NCBI RefSeq assembly: GCF_000619925.1
Contig: NZ_JHVB01000009.1
Span: 82,528-146,527, forward strand
Reading direction: 5' to 3'
Source: Treponema sp. C6A8
GTDB taxonomy: Bacteria > Spirochaetota > Spirochaetia > Treponematales > Treponemataceae
Length of the DNA stretch: 64,000 nt
The position numbers and the translations under genes are program-made. The notes below the pieces were generated by a model that saw only the letters and a list, made by a program, of their open reading frames with translations, was not told where the DNA came from and did no database searches. This document shows, in pieces, positions 1 to 8,161 of the stretch (position 1 is its first letter; each line of letters opens with the position of its first letter).

Positions 1-372
1 AAGGGCAGCAAAGGCTTCCGGGCGCAGACTCAGATTATTTTTGTTGATTTCGTAATAGGGATTTTTTTCAAGATGAATAAGTCCTTTTGGAACGTAGTCG
101 GCACCAACATAATGCTTTTTATCAATAAGATAGAAAGGACTTAAATCTGATGAAGAACATTCTTTTTCTGAGTCCAGAACCTTGTATAAATCTGCAAGGA
201 ATTCTTCTGCATCTCCGTTGGGAATTGCATCCTTGCATTTCTGACTCATGCCGGCAAGAACCCGGTTTAATTTTTCTATATCCGGGTTAGAATCCTTTTT
301 TACAATTGATTTAGCACAGGCATTTCCAAACAATAAAGAAGTTAAAATCAAAGCGACAGTCAGTTTTTTCAT
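1..372 (-). CDS. D-alanyl-D-alanine carboxypeptidase (M15 family), partial
   Basis: The first 124 codons of a gene that runs off the left edge. The product starts MKKLTVALILTSLLFGNACA, an export signal with either a signal peptidase I site (ACA-K) or a weak lipobox ending at the Cys. Further in, LIDKKHYVGADYVP and LRPEAFAAL match the N-terminal part of VanY/LdcB-type carboxypeptidases (peptidase M15B), which trim D-Ala from peptidoglycan stem peptides in the periplasm. The zinc-ligand region lies beyond the edge and cannot be seen. The ATG overlaps the TGA of the upstream aminopeptidase gene by 4 bases (ATGA), so the two are probably translationally coupled. Confidence 0.75.
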   Translation of the reverse strand, partial: MKKLTVALILTSLLFGNACAKSIVKKDSNPDIEKLNRVLAGMSQKCKDAIPNGDAEEFLADLYKVLDSEKECSSSDLSPFYLIDKKHYVGADYVPKGLIHLEKNPYYEINKNNLSLRPEAFAAL

Positions 373-1499
373 AATACAATAGCTCCAGTTTCCAGAATTG
401 TTTTTTGAGTTCCATCTTTATAGATCAAAGTAATTGTAGGATTTCTCACAACTCCGTCAAGATGAATAAGAGATGAAGCGTCATTATCATAATTTTCGCC
501 GATTGCAAAGTGACAGGTATGGAAGGCTTTTTCATCTTCCAGCATATTTCCCGTAATGCGGGCAGCAGGATTCAAGCCGATTCCAAGTTCACCGATATTG
601 CGGGCATTCTTTTTATAGATTACGCCCTGCCCTGCCTTCAGTTTTCCTTCCTTTTCCATCTGCAAGGCACGATTTTCTGCCTCTGTGATTGTTTTAACAA
701 GACGTTCTGCCTCGGCGCCGCCTGTAATTTCCTTTACATAACCGCCGTCAACCTTACAGGTAATAGGAGTTTCAAGAATCGAATCTCCGTCACTGAAGGT
801 CATGGAACCGTCGTAAACAATAACGCCCTGACAGCCTGAACTTGTCATCTGAGGCTCAAATTCATTTTTTCCAACCAGAGGACTGATAAATACTTCACCA
901 GCCGGGATATTTCCGCCGCTTCCAGGCTTTGTAAAATCACCATCATCAAACATAAGGGCACGGCCTTCAACAGGAACCATTAAATCAGTTCCGCCCGGAG
1001 CAGTAACGTGTACAGTCACAGCCCCCTTAAAAAGGCCTTCCAGTTTTTTACAGCGGGCGCGAAGCTCTCCGTAATCAATATTTGCAGTGCGCTCCATCAT
1101 GTCCACGGTAATTCCAGGAGTCCATACACCACGCATAGTCTTTTGGCCGTCCAGAAGGAAGTCAAAAATATGAGAATATTCCTGTCCGTCTTCAGTTTTG
1201 TAAGGCTTGGCAGTTGCTTCCGGGTCTTTTCCAAGCTTAATTCCCGAAATTGAAAAGCAGACATCAGGATTTGCTGCAATTGCCGCAAGTACTTCTTTGT
1301 TTGCATTGTCAAAGCTTGTTTTTTCACGCTGATAAATAAGGGAAGTCTGGGCACCGCAAGCCTCAGAAGCCTCATAAAAGTTCTGGGCAATTTCCGAAGT
1401 AGACGGATTTGCAATAATAAGAACACGCTCGTCTTTTTTTATTTTGCAGACATCCTCACAGACAACCGCATAAGGATTTCTTTCTTTTTTATTAAACAT
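369..1499 (-). CDS. M29-like metallo-aminopeptidase
   Basis: A 376-residue cytoplasmic protein with no signal peptide. The C-terminal half carries the features of the aminopeptidase T / M29 leucyl aminopeptidase superfamily: NIGELGIGLNPAA, a following LEDEK, then HFAIGENYDND and HLDGVVRNPTI, which supply the acidic and His metal ligands of the dinuclear centre. Members remove N-terminal residues from peptides. The gene follows rsmG by 11 bases and overlaps the next carboxypeptidase gene by 4 bases, so it belongs to the long minus-strand operon. Family assignment is good; substrate is unknown. Confidence 0.75.
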   Translation of the reverse strand: MFNKKERNPYAVVCEDVCKIKKDERVLIIANPSTSEIAQNFYEASEACGAQTSLIYQREKTSFDNANKEVLAAIAANPDVCFSISGIKLGKDPEATAKPYKTEDGQEYSHIFDFLLDGQKTMRGVWTPGITVDMMERTANIDYGELRARCKKLEGLFKGAVTVHVTAPGGTDLMVPVEGRALMFDDGDFTKPGSGGNIPAGEVFISPLVGKNEFEPQMTSSGCQGVIVYDGSMTFSDGDSILETPITCKVDGGYVKEITGGAEAERLVKTITEAENRALQMEKEGKLKAGQGVIYKKNARNIGELGIGLNPAARITGNMLEDEKAFHTCHFAIGENYDNDASSLIHLDGVVRNPTITLIYKDGTQKTILETGAIVL

Positions 1500-1510
1500 A
1501 TTTCCCCCGC

Positions 1511-2239
1511 TTACACAAGCACAAGATTTCTTTCGCTGTCTTCAAGTCCCGGAACGTGCAGCTGGATAACCTTATATTCCGGCACCAGTTTTTTAATTCC
1601 TTCCATTTCAGCCCTAATATTTTCCATTTTTGCCTTGTAGGCCGCAAGAATACCACCGTCCTTACGAAGTCTCAGCAGTTTTTTTGTCATTTTCAAATCA
1701 AGCGGACGGAAGGCGCGGAAAGTTACCAGGTCAAAGCTCTTCTGAGGAACAAATTCTGCCTGCTCTTCAAGAACAGTAACATTAGAAAGCCCCAGAAGCG
1801 ACGCTGTTTTTTCAAGAAAGCCGCAGCGCTTGCTCATGCGTTCAACAAGGGTAAAAGAATATTGGGGAAAAGCTGCCGCCAGAGGAATGCCCGGAAGCCC
1901 GCCGCCAGAACCGATGTCGCCGACGGTAACTGCACCGCTGCCGTCAGACGAAGTTTCAGTACCGTTAACTACACTCGCATCGCCGTCACCAACACTCGCA
2001 GCGCCGTTAACCGCCCCTTCAGCCCGCCCCTTCAAAAAATTCCGCACAGGAACATAAGCCGCCAGCGAATCCAGAATATGCCGCGTAACCAGCTCGTCGT
2101 GGTCACTCGTATTTGTAAGATTAAAAGCCGAATTACAAAGCGCAATTTCGGCGATGTATTTTTCCATTTTTTCAGCAAGGACAGGGATTTTTTCTTCTTC
2201 TATGCCAACTGCCTTTAAGCCGTCTTCCAAGAGTGCCAT
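1511..2239 (-). CDS. rsmG: 16S rRNA (guanine527-N7)-methyltransferase RsmG
   Basis: SAM-dependent methyltransferase that modifies G527 of 16S rRNA. The family is recognised from the N-terminal NLTNTSDHDELVTRHILDSL block, the SAM-binding motif GDIGSGGGLPGIPLA, and the later VTFRAFRPL and YKAK segments. Directly before the SAM motif there is an extra stretch of about 30 residues (from about residue 72) made almost only of Gly, Ala, Ser, Val, Asp and Asn, with internal near-repeats such as VNGAASVGDGDASVVNG. Usual RsmG proteins have a short link here, so the 242-residue length is explained by this insert. Its ATG overlaps the TAA of the upstream gene by one base (TAATG). Confidence 0.9.
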   Translation of the reverse strand: MALLEDGLKAVGIEEEKIPVLAEKMEKYIAEIALCNSAFNLTNTSDHDELVTRHILDSLAAYVPVRNFLKGRAEGAVNGAASVGDGDASVVNGTETSSDGSGAVTVGDIGSGGGLPGIPLAAAFPQYSFTLVERMSKRCGFLEKTASLLGLSNVTVLEEQAEFVPQKSFDLVTFRAFRPLDLKMTKKLLRLRKDGGILAAYKAKMENIRAEMEGIKKLVPEYKVIQLHVPGLEDSERNLVLV

Positions 2240-3285
2240 TATTTATCTCCGTCAATATCCAGAAGCAGATCCACGTTCAGGCTTCCGTCAGAAGAATGAA
2301 GAGCCACAAGATTTCCTGTTTTTTCAGCCCTAAGACCCTTCATTTCTGCAAAACGATAAACAAAGGAATTCTGATTTTCAAAATCCTGAACCACGCAAGG
2401 ACGAACATCATAAGTTACGGCAGAACCGTTACCCCGGATTACCTTAAAAAGAATATAGAAGGTTTCGCTTCTGGCCTGATGATTTACGTAATAAGTGCGG
2501 TCGCCCGTAAGCATAAAAGTGCCGTCAGATTCCGAATCGCTGAAAAATGCCTTAGTAACAGAATCATTAATATTGTAGCCGTTAATCTTAAAGCGAAGGA
2601 TTTTCGGTTCCCGCTTTTTAAAAGTCTGGGCATCAAGCTGATAATTTGAAAGTTCCTGCTTTTCTTCAGGAGTCAGATTTTTCTGAGCCTCTTTAAGCTC
2701 TTCAAGGCTTGCAAGAATTTTTTCAAGGATTGAAAGGGTTGCCGCATCACCAGAGCCTGTTGCCCCGGAAATATTTTTTACCCCCGCAAGAGAAGAAAGA
2801 TTTCCGAAAAGTCCCGAATCATAAAGGGAAGAAATATCTCCGGCAGTCAAAAGCTCTTTTTTCAAAGCAGTCGCAAGATTTGTCTTTGCTTCCACCTCTG
2901 ATTTTGCAGCCGAAGCCGTACTTTCACTTGTCCCAGTCTCGCCCGAAGAAGAATTTTTCTGCGACGCCGCAGGACTCTGAAAACTTGGAATATAAAAGCT
3001 GCCGCTTCCGTTTGGATTTACAGGAGTAGCAGGCATTGAAATACTTGGAGTGGTGACTGTAGTTGAAACCGACGGCATGGAAGGCCTTCGCGGCATGTCA
3101 GGCATAGGCGGCATTTGAAGGCCGGAAGATGCGCCAGTCTCCCCTGCCGGGCCGGAAACGGCACTGCCAGACTGGGAGTTTGCACTGCTACCACGGGAAC
3201 TTGCACTGTCCCCCGCCTGAGAAAAAGCTGCAAAAACTGTAAACAAAACGGCAAAAACCGCTGCAATCCGCTTACATGCTCGCAA
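2239..3285 (-). CDS. secreted low-complexity protein, unknown function
   Basis: Unrecognised. The N-terminus is a signal peptide (RIAAVFAVLFTVFAAFSQA), followed by about 100 residues rich in Ser, Gly, Pro and Met (PPMPDMPRRPSMPSVS) and then a more ordered domain of about 200 residues with beta-strand-like segments (FYILFKVIRGNGSAVTYDVR). I place the start at the TTG at 3283-3285. It has a GGAGG 6 bases upstream (3292-3296), whereas the longer in-frame TTG at 3306 has none in position. This start overlaps the end of the HExxH gene by 14 bases. A periplasmic or surface role is inferred from the signal peptide only. Confidence 0.7.
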   Translation of the reverse strand: MRACKRIAAVFAVLFTVFAAFSQAGDSASSRGSSANSQSGSAVSGPAGETGASSGLQMPPMPDMPRRPSMPSVSTTVTTPSISMPATPVNPNGSGSFYIPSFQSPAASQKNSSSGETGTSESTASAAKSEVEAKTNLATALKKELLTAGDISSLYDSGLFGNLSSLAGVKNISGATGSGDAATLSILEKILASLEELKEAQKNLTPEEKQELSNYQLDAQTFKKREPKILRFKINGYNINDSVTKAFFSDSESDGTFMLTGDRTYYVNHQARSETFYILFKVIRGNGSAVTYDVRPCVVQDFENQNSFVYRFAEMKGLRAEKTGNLVALHSSDGSLNVDLLLDIDGDK

Positions 3286-4084
3286 GACTTTCCTCCACCA
3301 CTTCAAGCCGCTGAGTCAAAGAGGCAATTGTCTTTTCCAGACGCGACTTTTCCTTTTCAAGGCGGGATTTTTTATCATCAGTCTTAACCTGACCAGCCTT
3401 CTGCTTCATAAGCTCACGAACCGTTGCCGGGCTCTTTCCGCCGTCCAGGAAGTCTTTTTCAATTTCCGCGCGTGCGTCAGCCTTTTTCACAGAGGCAACA
3501 GTCTTCATATTTTCAAAACCGATAGCCGGGTTCACAGGCACAGCGCCCACCTTACGGATATCTTTTTCCGCATTGCGGGGCAGACAGAGAACTCGGTCGA
3601 TATAATCTTCATAGCGAATATCAGCTTCCTTACAAAGTTCCCAGGCCCGGCTGAGTTTTTTGCCAAACTCTTGCATGAGCTGACCGTTTTTTGCAAGGTA
3701 GTTAGTCTTAATGTCTTCAGTAAGTTCCTTAAGTTCAGGATTATTTTCCCAGCCAAGCGAATAATAGCCCTTATCCTCAGCAATCTTCAAAAGCTCTCCA
3801 AAACGAGCCCAGAATTCCTGAGTGTGCACCTTTGAATTGCAGACATAAGCCGGATCCTCTTCCAGCTTGCGCTCAGTAATCAGGTGGTGAGTATATTCAT
3901 GCACCGCAGTATAAACCAGCATGTTGTCCGATTTGAAATTCAAATTGTGCAAAAAAATCTCGTGGGTATCAGGCTTATAAAAACCGTTCACCCTCTTACT
4001 TTCTTTTCCAGTCTGAATCACGCTGAATTCAATCTGAGTTTCTGCAATATCTAAAAGTATATCCTTAATTTTCTGATTATCCAT
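3272..4084 (-). CDS. putative zinc metalloprotease-like protein with HExxH motif
   Basis: A 270-residue cytoplasmic protein. Residues 60-70 read VHEYTHHLITE, a classic HExxH zinc-binding site in a helix that follows a region resembling small SprT/M78-like peptidases. The last 45 residues (KSRLEKEKSRLEKTIASLTQRLEV) form a predicted coiled coil. No signal peptide or membrane segment is seen. It is followed, with a 14-base overlap, by a secreted protein of unknown function, and preceded by rsmE with an 8-base gap. The motif supports a metal site; proteolytic activity and target are inference. Confidence 0.65.
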   Translation of the reverse strand: MDNQKIKDILLDIAETQIEFSVIQTGKESKRVNGFYKPDTHEIFLHNLNFKSDNMLVYTAVHEYTHHLITERKLEEDPAYVCNSKVHTQEFWARFGELLKIAEDKGYYSLGWENNPELKELTEDIKTNYLAKNGQLMQEFGKKLSRAWELCKEADIRYEDYIDRVLCLPRNAEKDIRKVGAVPVNPAIGFENMKTVASVKKADARAEIEKDFLDGGKSPATVRELMKQKAGQVKTDDKKSRLEKEKSRLEKTIASLTQRLEVVEESLASM

Positions 4085-4092
4085 AATTCTTC

Positions 4093-4860
4093 CTATATTA
4101 TACCAAGTTGAGACAAAATAATCGAACCTGCCACAGTGGCAGCCGTCTCAGTTCGTAAAATGCGCTCTCCCATTCCGCACAAGGTAAAGCCTTTTTCTTC
4201 CAAAAAGTCACGTTCCCTGTCCGTCCATCCGCGCTCGCTTCCTATGGCCGCCACTACAAAAGGATGAGATTCCGCACCCTCCATCAATTGCCCAAGGCTA
4301 CAGACAGGTCGTCGGTTATCAAGGGCAGCCAGTAAAGGAGAAGGCTGGTCGGGTGCGGAACGGTCTTCTTCCAAAATTTTTGCCACGCATTCGTCCAGTG
4401 ACTTATGCAAGAATAATTCCGGCACGTGAGTGCTTCCCGCCTGAACAGTGCCGTCCAAAAGCATTTTGTAGGCTGCACCCTTTTCTACCAGAGTCGACTG
4501 CATGTAGGATTTCTCACCAAGTTCAGTCCCGGTAAGGTGAACTTCGCATACGCCAAGCCCCGCAATATCACGTAAAAGTCTTTTGAGCTGAATAGGACGC
4601 GGAAATCCGATAATCATCTTAAGCTTTGTAAGAGGCTTTCCGTCAGCTTCAGGCTTAAAGTCAAAGAAAAGTCTGCCGCCTTCCTTAAAACTGCCTTCAA
4701 TTTTTATAATGGTCGCAGTTCCGGCCTGGCCGCCAATTATTCCCGCAGTAAAAGTTTCACCTTCCTTTTTATGAAGGATTTTTACGATATGTTCGCCCCT
4801 CTCATCACGCAAATCAAGAGGCCTGGAAATTTCATCTTCGTTAAATAAACAGATATTCAT
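4093..4860 (-). CDS. rsmE: 16S rRNA (uracil1498-N3)-methyltransferase RsmE
   Basis: A SPOUT-class methyltransferase that modifies U1498 of 16S rRNA. Visible features are the N-terminal PUA-like part (HIVKILHKKEGETF), the middle KLKMIIGFPRPIQLKRLLRDIAGLGV block, and the C-terminal SAM-binding knot, AIGSERGWTDRERDF followed by LGERILRTETA-like residues (GMGERILRTETAATV). Its length of 255 residues is normal for the family. It lies between the TPR/Mrr-like gene (26-base gap) and the HExxH gene (8-base gap) on the same strand. Confidence 0.92.
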   Translation of the reverse strand: MNICLFNEDEISRPLDLRDERGEHIVKILHKKEGETFTAGIIGGQAGTATIIKIEGSFKEGGRLFFDFKPEADGKPLTKLKMIIGFPRPIQLKRLLRDIAGLGVCEVHLTGTELGEKSYMQSTLVEKGAAYKMLLDGTVQAGSTHVPELFLHKSLDECVAKILEEDRSAPDQPSPLLAALDNRRPVCSLGQLMEGAESHPFVVAAIGSERGWTDRERDFLEEKGFTLCGMGERILRTETAATVAGSIILSQLGII

Positions 4861-4886
4861 TAAAAAATCCCGGCGTCTGGCCAGCC

Positions 4887-6239
4887 TTAGATAATACTGA
4901 TTTTCAAAAGCATTTTAGAAAGCTGCTCTTTTTCAATCAAATCAATAGGGCGGCCTTCAATAAATTTATGGGCGCTTTCAGAAAAAGATCCAAGGGTTAC
5001 GCAGATGGCCTTATCACATTTATCATCGCGCATTTTTCCATGGCATTCGCGGACAGAAATATCGCTCAATGCAGACTGGGTGCGGTAAAAACGGAAAAGC
5101 TGTTTTGCAGACCACTTCGGATGTTCAATTTCGCAGACAATATCAACACAGTCAGTTCCGACATTCTGGTCACCAACCTTAACAAAAGCATCCTTGTAAA
5201 AGCTGGAAATGAATTTACGGCAAAGAGCAATAAACTCACTTGTTCCCGCCATCATGTAAACCTGAAGGTTCTTGTTCTGATTAAGCTCAGAATAGCGGGC
5301 AATAAGGGCTTCAACATCCTTGTAATTTGCCTTAAGAGTCTGAATCTGCTTGAGCATTACAAGGGCCTGAGGAATGTTGTTCATTGCAATATAAGTAAGG
5401 GCTGCGCGGTACTTAATCTGAATCATAATTGCGTCAGGAACACTAGGAAGCTTGAGGGCAATTTCGTAATCGTGAATTGCAGAAGCATAATCCTTTACTT
5501 TTTCGTGCATCTTTCCCGCTTCAAGACAAGACTGAGGTCCAAAAAGCGGATCAGGACGAAGATGAATAAATACCTTAAGGGCCTTTTCTCCCATGCCGCA
5601 TTCCAGCATTGCAAGCGCCATATTGTAAAGGATTTCCTTGTTGTCAGGAGTTTCTTCAAGGGCAGCCTTCAAAAACGGAAGACATTCGCGGTATTTCTGC
5701 AATTTAAATAAACTGAAGCCAAGCAGCTGATTTGCTTCACTGCTTTCCGGGCGGAGAGTTTTTACCTTTTTAAGGCAGACAATGGCCTTATCATAAATTT
5801 CCTTCTGATAAAGAGCCTTTCCCAAATAAAGGTTTGCTTCATAAGATTCCGGATTTTTCTTTACGGCAAGAATGAGGACGCTCAAAGCATCATCTATCTT
5901 TCCAAGATTATAGGCTGCAATTCCGGTTTTAAGTCCTGCTTCTGCAGCATTAATATCAATATGTGAAGTAGAAAGATCCAGCAGGGTTTTATAAACCGCA
6001 TAGCCCTTTTCCCAGTTTTTGTCAGAAAAATAAATATTTCCAAGTTCGCGGAGTGCTGTTATATCATGCGGGTTATGAGAAAGCTTTTTCTGAGCTTCCT
6101 TAATAATCGCTGCCTTACCTTTTTTTTGAATTCTGCCGGAAACATCCTTTTTCGTATCTTTTTTCAGGCTGGAAACAGCCATAATAAGACCAACTAAAAG
6201 AGCAGCAAAAATTACAATTAACAAAAAAGCTATAAGCAT
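4887..6239 (-). CDS. membrane-anchored TPR protein with C-terminal Mrr-like domain
   Basis: The N-terminus is one membrane helix (about residues 2-23) followed by a basic linker, so the rest probably faces the cytoplasm. Residues about 45-320 are repeated helix pairs with TPR-type spacing (ITALRELGNIYFSDKNWEKG, EANLYLGKALYQKEIYDKAI). The last 110 residues look like the restriction-endonuclease-like Mrr fold: VDIVCEIE, then VRECHGKM, then ICVTLGSFSESAHKFIEGRP and IDLIEKEQLSKML. The usual Q-x-K catalytic strand is not evident (FRFYRTQ in its place), so it may bind rather than cut nucleic acid. The membrane-TPR part is well supported; the Mrr assignment is by eye. Confidence 0.7.
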   Translation of the reverse strand: MLIAFLLIVIFAALLVGLIMAVSSLKKDTKKDVSGRIQKKGKAAIIKEAQKKLSHNPHDITALRELGNIYFSDKNWEKGYAVYKTLLDLSTSHIDINAAEAGLKTGIAAYNLGKIDDALSVLILAVKKNPESYEANLYLGKALYQKEIYDKAIVCLKKVKTLRPESSEANQLLGFSLFKLQKYRECLPFLKAALEETPDNKEILYNMALAMLECGMGEKALKVFIHLRPDPLFGPQSCLEAGKMHEKVKDYASAIHDYEIALKLPSVPDAIMIQIKYRAALTYIAMNNIPQALVMLKQIQTLKANYKDVEALIARYSELNQNKNLQVYMMAGTSEFIALCRKFISSFYKDAFVKVGDQNVGTDCVDIVCEIEHPKWSAKQLFRFYRTQSALSDISVRECHGKMRDDKCDKAICVTLGSFSESAHKFIEGRPIDLIEKEQLSKMLLKISII

Positions 6240-6267
6240 TATATATAACAGACTCCCCTTAGAAAAT

Positions 6268-7437
6268 TTATTTCTTTATCTCCTGCAAAAATTCTGCGAT
6301 TTTTGCCATGGCAATCTTAATTTTATTTATGTCAGTTGCATAGCAGCAGCGGATAAAGCCTTCACCGGCATCACCAAAGGCAGTTCCAGGAACTACGGCA
6401 ACCTTTTTCTTTTCAAGCAGGGCCTTTGCAAACTCTTCAGATTCCATTCCTGTGGAACGGATATCCGGGAACATGTAGAAGGCACCTTCCGGCTCAACAC
6501 AAGGAAGTCCCATATCTAAGAAAGCCTTGTGCATAAGGTTACGGCGCTGCTGGTAGCTTACGCGCATTTTTTCAACTTCACTCCAGGCATTGCGAAGTCC
6601 TTCTGCGGCAGCATACTGGCTGAAAATTGGAGGACAGATTGAGTTGTAACCGTGAAGCTTACAGCAGTTCACAAGAAGGTCAGCAGGAGCGGCAATATAA
6701 CCGATACGCCAGCCTGTCATTGCAAAGGCTTTTGAGAAACCGTTCAAAATGATTGCGTAATCCTTCATACCTGGGAAAGAACCGATTGAAACGTGCTTGC
6801 GGCCGTCGTAAATCAGTTCACAGTAGATTTCATCACTGATACACCAGATTTCGTGCTTTTTTACAACCTCTGCAATTTTTGCAAGCTCTTCTGCAGGAAT
6901 TGTCTTTCCTGTAGGGTTACTTGGAGAGCAGATCATAATTGCCTTGGTTTTTGCTGTGATTACACTTTCAACAAGTTCAGCTGTCGGAATAAAGTTTGTC
7001 TTACTTGTATCAAGGTGAATTACTTTTGCATCACAAAGATCTGCAAGCGGCTGATAAGAAACATAGCAAGGTTCGCAGACAATAATTTCATCACCAGGAT
7101 TAAGAATTGAGCGCAAAACCAAATCTACGGCTTCTGAAGCGCCGACTGTAGGCAGAATCTCGTTTTTAGGATTGTAATCCATTCCAAAGCGGGCAAGATA
7201 CTTGCTTACTTCTTCGCGAAGTTCAATCAAGCCCCAGTTTGAAGTGTAGGAAGTGTGGCCTTTTTCCAGATGGTAAAAAGCTTCCTCGCGGATAATCCAT
7301 GGAGTCGGAAAGTCAGGCTCACCTACACCCAAAGAAATAATATCATCATGTCCGATACAGAGTTCAAAAAACTTACGGATTTTTGAGCCCTGTGTATTCA
7401 TTATTTTTGTAGAAAATTTATCTGTTCGACTGTTCAT
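6268..7437 (-). CDS. class I/II pyridoxal-phosphate aminotransferase
   Basis: A 389-residue fold-type I aminotransferase of the aspartate/aromatic/PatA-like group. Visible are the N-terminal ISLGVGEPDFPTP, the PLP-contact segments SPSNPTG and SDEIYCELIY, and the Schiff-base lysine region NGFSKAFAMTGWRIGYIAAP. It transfers amino groups between amino acids and 2-oxo acids in the cytosol; the substrate cannot be read from sequence. It follows an Lrp-type regulator by 38 bases on the same strand, a pairing that suggests amino-acid-responsive control of this gene. Confidence 0.88.
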   Translation of the reverse strand: MNSRTDKFSTKIMNTQGSKIRKFFELCIGHDDIISLGVGEPDFPTPWIIREEAFYHLEKGHTSYTSNWGLIELREEVSKYLARFGMDYNPKNEILPTVGASEAVDLVLRSILNPGDEIIVCEPCYVSYQPLADLCDAKVIHLDTSKTNFIPTAELVESVITAKTKAIMICSPSNPTGKTIPAEELAKIAEVVKKHEIWCISDEIYCELIYDGRKHVSIGSFPGMKDYAIILNGFSKAFAMTGWRIGYIAAPADLLVNCCKLHGYNSICPPIFSQYAAAEGLRNAWSEVEKMRVSYQQRRNLMHKAFLDMGLPCVEPEGAFYMFPDIRSTGMESEEFAKALLEKKKVAVVPGTAFGDAGEGFIRCCYATDINKIKIAMAKIAEFLQEIKK

Positions 7438-7475
7438 TGTTTATATCCATTTGGACGGTTTTCCCGCCCTCTTTA

Positions 7476-7961
7476 TTAAGCTTGAATACCTTCTCTTCGG
7501 TCGCGCTCATCTTCAACATAAACAACGTCGTTTTCTTTATATTTTTTCAAAACAAAATTAGTCTTAGTCGAGCGAACGCCTTCCAAAGTAGAAAGCTTTT
7601 CTGAAACGAAGAGAGCAACGTCTTTCAAAGAGTCGCCTTCGATTGTAACGCGCAGATCGTAGCCGCCGCTCATAAGGTAAAGTGATTTTACCTGAGGGAA
7701 ACGGTAAATGCGGTCAGCAATCATATCAAATCCGTGTTCGCGCTGAGGCTGAACCTGAATCTGAATTTCTGCAAGAACCTTGTCGCGGTTTTCCTTATCT
7801 TTTTCTGGATTTACAATGGCCGCGTATTTCAGAATAACTCCGTCATCTTCCAGTTTTTTGATAATCGCACAAACCTCTTCCTCTGTCTTTTTTGTGAGCG
7901 CGGCGATATCCGCGGCAGAAAGTCGTGCATTCTGGCGAAGTAAATCTAAAATTTCTTCCAT
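7476..7961 (-). CDS. Lrp/AsnC family transcriptional regulator
   Basis: A 161-residue protein with an N-terminal winged helix-turn-helix (ILDLLRQNARLSAADIAALT, then a recognition helix TEEEVCAIIKKLEDDGVI) and a C-terminal RAM/ACT-like ligand domain (SLYLMSGGYDLRVTIEGDSL). Such proteins form octamers or dimers and respond to amino acids. It heads the minus-strand gene run and sits just upstream of the aminotransferase, its likely target. A possible -10 (TAGAAT) lies about 40 bases upstream, so unlike several neighbours this gene has a true 5' leader. Confidence 0.85.
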   Translation of the reverse strand: MEEILDLLRQNARLSAADIAALTKKTEEEVCAIIKKLEDDGVILKYAAIVNPEKDKENRDKVLAEIQIQVQPQREHGFDMIADRIYRFPQVKSLYLMSGGYDLRVTIEGDSLKDVALFVSEKLSTLEGVRSTKTNFVLKKYKENDVVYVEDERDRREGIQA

Positions 7962-8029
7962 AATAAAACCCCATAAATTAAAGATATACTATTCTATATA
8001 TTTGCAATGGTTTTGTCATTACAGAAAAT

Positions 8030-8155
8030 TAGCCACAGACGATTATACAACCTGCGCTTTAGCGCAGGTTAAGCAATGGTCCGGAGCATTCAGAAATTAA
8101 CAGTTAGATTACGACCATTGCACATCTGTGTTTATCTGCGTCCCATCTGTGGCTA
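8030..8155. repeat. AGCCACAGA palindromic element (R3), copy 1
   Basis: Outer arms TAGCCACAGA (8030-8039) and TCTGTGGCTA (8146-8155) are perfect inverted repeats. Inside are a 9-bp hairpin AACCTGCGC-TTTA-GCGCAGGTT (about 8049-8070) and a second arm pair GCAATGGTC / GACCATTGC (from about 8073 to 8121). The right end holds three degenerate ATCTGTG units spaced 10-11 bases apart. A shorter copy with the same outer arms lies at 11860-11922. The right arm ends 7 bases from the TAG of the HD-GYP gene. Function is unknown; it may terminate transcription. Confidence 0.7.
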
Positions 8156-8161
8156 TTTTTG

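Noticed and set aside
4968..5711. A 247-codon open frame on the plus strand
   Set aside because: It is antisense to the TPR/Mrr-like gene with no start signal and no domain.
8030..8155. CRISPR-like spaced repeats (ATCTGTG units)
   Set aside because: There are only three degenerate units at 10-11-base spacing, with no spacers of typical length and no cas genes.
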